From Batillaria attramentaria (lineage: Eukaryota; Mollusca; Gastropoda; Batillariidae): a stretch of DNA of 64,000 nucleotides. The notes beneath the pieces are model-generated. The model made no database searches and was not told the origin of the DNA. It saw only the letters and a program-made list of their open reading frames with translations. Location: contig JACVVK020000390.1 in assembly GCA_018292915.2 (NCBI GenBank), forward strand, positions 206,501-270,500. Direction: 5' to 3'. A program made the position numbers and the translations under genes. Numbering within the stretch: position 1 is the stretch's first letter; every line of letters starts with the position of its first letter. Below are positions 1 to 64,000 of this stretch, one piece after another.

Positions 1-237
1 GTCTGTGAAAATATTCATTAAACAAGAACAAGTCTAGAATCTAGAGTGTACTATTTGTTTACAAGCTGTGTAGAGCCACACAATCACTGTAGAATCTCCC
101 TTTCACTGTCTGTAACGAAACAGACGGAGATCTTACAATAACCTGTGTGGTTTGGTTACAAATCCAGGACCATTACGAAGCTGCTGAACGCACGCACGGT
201 GTACTTATCGGATGTTTTTTTCATTTTTGTGTTACAG
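1..237 (+). other. 3' end of an upstream Eph intron
   Basis: This is AT-rich sequence ending in a T-rich tract and 'gtgttacag' at 229-237, a good 3' splice site for the ligand-binding-domain exon. An open frame extends upstream of the splice site, but the residues it encodes do not resemble an Eph ligand-binding domain, so I read it as intron. Confidence 0.8.
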
Positions 238-63685
<63,448 letters not shown>

Positions 63686-64000
63686 GTACGTAATATGCAA
63701 GCAAACTGCTTTACGTTCAGGCAGTTAATTCGAGTTTGGCTCTCGAGTATGAAAGCGATGCGTTGAGAGGAAAAACCAGAAACGAAATGCAAAGTCCTCA
63801 TTCTGTCCAGTTAATTTGTATGTCTTTAAAAAGAAATGTGTTTTCAGCATTTACTGACCGTTGGCCGAGTGGGCCCGAAGCTTCCTAGTCACTGTGGGTA
63901 GCACACTGTGTTGGCAGCTGTGCGTTTCGGCATCAGTCTGAACAGTCAGGTTGCAGCTATGCTTGTGTTGGGTGTTAGCAGCTGTCTCATCAGCACAGTC
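63686..64000 (+). other. 5' part of the next Eph intron
   Basis: I looked in 63686-64000 for the next expected Eph segment (the substrate-binding loop with a WTAPE motif) and did not find it, so the next exon should lie downstream of the window. No repeat is recognised here. Confidence 0.7.

Noticed and set aside
145..237. Upstream extension of the first exon's open frame, with an ATG at 145
   Set aside because: The 31 residues before the Trp at 238 do not resemble the start of an Eph ligand-binding domain or a normal signal peptide leading into it. A good 3' splice site sits at 237.

Overview
The window is animal nuclear DNA. It carries one recognisable gene, an Eph-family receptor tyrosine kinase on the + strand, which runs through almost the whole 64 kb and is cut at both ends. 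Fourteen firm or probable exons plus one possible cassette exon can be placed by protein similarity, GT/AG borders and compatible phases. Together they give 2283 coding bases, exactly 761 codons. In order they encode: most of the ligand-binding domain and a sushi-like segment (238-922), the Cys-rich EGF-like segment (7212-7367), fibronectin III domain 1 (10634-10814 and 12431-12555), fibronectin III domain 2 (14343-14548 and 56187-56268), an optional 14-residue insert (57612-57653), the transmembrane helix (58064-58157), the juxtamembrane region (58789-58841, 60138-60179, 61633-61788) and the kinase domain as far as the activation loop (62371-62556, 62870-62931, 63214-63312, 63572-63685). The signal peptide and first strand of the ligand-binding domain lie upstream. 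The rest of the kinase, the SAM domain and the C-terminus lie downstream.

The rest is intron and repeats. The intron inside fibronectin domain 2 is about 41.6 kb (14549-56186), two thirds of the window. I found no convincing nested gene in it. It holds dispersed repeats, many microsatellites, and a series of short diverged tandem duplications and triplications with periods of roughly 70 to 220 bp.

Three dispersed repeat families recur. Family A is a tRNA-derived SINE of about 170 bp with 15 copies, 10 of them antisense to the gene. Family B is a second SINE-like element of about 220 bp with an ACTC-type tail (9 copies or fragments). Family C is about 220 bp (3 copies) and I do not recognise it. 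There are also LINE-type 3' ends, one with a hairpin, an AATAAA signal and a short heptamer tail.

Organism: the intron-rich Eph gene, dense CA/GT and GA/CT microsatellites, tRNA-derived SINEs and tails ending in 'gcgctatataa' plus ATT repeats suggest a marine invertebrate, most likely a mollusc and perhaps a gastropod. This is inference, not identification. No bacterial, viral or CRISPR feature was seen.
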